NCBI GenBank assembly: GCA_030765045.1
Contig: CM060961.1
Coordinates: 30,797,305 to 30,861,304, forward strand
Direction of reading: 5' to 3'
Origin: Tenodera sinensis
Lineage: Eukaryota > Arthropoda > Insecta > Mantodea > Mantidae
Length of the DNA stretch: 64,000 nucleotides
In this document: positions 63,606 through 64,000 of the stretch, one piece after another
Position numbering within the stretch: the stretch's first letter is position 1
Layout: each line of letters opens with the position of its first letter
Notes under the pieces: generated by a model
What the model was told of the DNA's origin: nothing
Seen by the model: only the letters and a program-made list of their open reading frames with translations
Databases searched by the model: none
Program-made: the position numbers and the translations under genes

Positions 63606-64000
63606 CTAGTGAAGAGATACCATTGTCATGATACAGGGCAAACACCTAGATCAGCTCAGGCCTATCACCTATTGATCTAGTGCATTCAGTCAATTACAAT
63701 ATAATGCAATAGAATTTAAAGCTCTGTCATGTCTATGTTGAAAATCTTTAAAACATTGAATCTACCCACAAAGCAAAAAAATGGCTTGTAAAAAGGCCTC
63801 CATTTCCCTTAGATTTTATGGGTACCCCATAAATGTTGGAAGTATTGGAAAGTGCAGCTACAAAGTGAGAATCAAAGGATGCTGACAACAAATGCTTTAC
63901 CAAATGTCAACATGTCCTGGCATTTAAACCTGGCATTGTCTACTGATGATATTTCAACCTCCTCTTTGAAACAAAGTTGAGATTATGGGTCTTGGCATAG

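Larger units (their letters stand above)
57321..64000 (+). other. intron 11 of hiw, incomplete
   Basis: At least 6.7 kb of intron, with SINEs, a TIR element and a Penelope-derived palindrome. Gaps at 57321-57830, 59996-60590, 60905-61190, 61415-62250, 62725-63200 and 63605-64000 show nothing recognisable. Confidence 0.7.

Noticed and set aside
57321..64000. Next hiw exon (filamin-repeat region)
   Set aside because: I searched by eye for the expected continuation after ALEGILPF with a phase-2 acceptor and found none.
1..64000. CRISPR arrays, bacterial operons, ribosome binding sites
   Set aside because: The sequence is eukaryotic; none of the repeats have CRISPR spacing.

Overview
The window is eukaryotic nuclear DNA, almost certainly from an insect or close arthropod with a large, repeat-rich genome. 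It is AT-rich, uses canonical GT-AG introns, and is dominated by transposable elements (TEs). The only host gene I can support is a part of the highwire / MYCBP2 / RPM-1 (PHR family) E3 ubiquitin ligase, read on the + strand. I find eleven internal coding exons (6990-7133, 24927-25066, 28066-28305, 31066-31260, 32264-32470, 33770-34083, 42561-42801, 47791-47996, 51054-51295, 55830-56042, 57176-57320). All ten exon-exon joins are phase-compatible. Together they give 2287 nt, or 761 complete codons. Neither gene end is in the window: the coding sequence enters and leaves mid-codon. The segment carries a PHR domain (probably the second of two) and the conserved region leading toward the filamin repeat.

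The introns (1 to about 18 kb) are filled with TEs in nested layers. Intron 1 (7.1-24.9 kb) holds a very young complete Ty3/gypsy-type LTR retrotransposon (9865-18168) inserted into an older antisense LINE. It also holds an inverted SINE pair, an internally deleted piggyBac-like element with TTAA flanks (20168-21195), and a broken ZMYM1-like hAT transposase gene (21709-23813). Intron 6 holds a second gypsy-type element on the minus strand (35323-41493). Its two LTRs look identical but about 1.8 kb of pol is missing. Both gypsy elements appear to use -1 gag-pol frameshifting, each with a slippery heptamer followed by a hairpin.

Upstream of the first exon seen are a mariner transposase relic (1-1035), a LINE 3' end and a probable old piggyBac-like element (2927-6436). 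The 3' third (44-63 kb) is rich in tRNA-derived SINEs of at least two families, often as inverted pairs, a solo LTR with 5-bp target duplication (52772-53447), a TIR element (58065-59523), and several Penelope-like element (PLE) remnants with GIY-YIG endonuclease coding sequence.

The most unusual observations are: (1) hammerhead-ribozyme-like motifs attached to the Penelope relics, with compensatory base changes between copies; (2) a 40-nt, 39/40 copy of an exon of the host gene sitting at the 5' junction of a truncated LINE inserted about 0.5 kb downstream; (3) a higher-order 20-22-bp tandem array inside the young gypsy element; (4) a SINE cluster inserted 15 bp or less from a coding exon, inside its polypyrimidine tract; (5) a defective gypsy copy with apparently identical LTRs, which suggests movement in trans. 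All TE family names rest on recognisable protein motifs and terminal structures, not on database searches.
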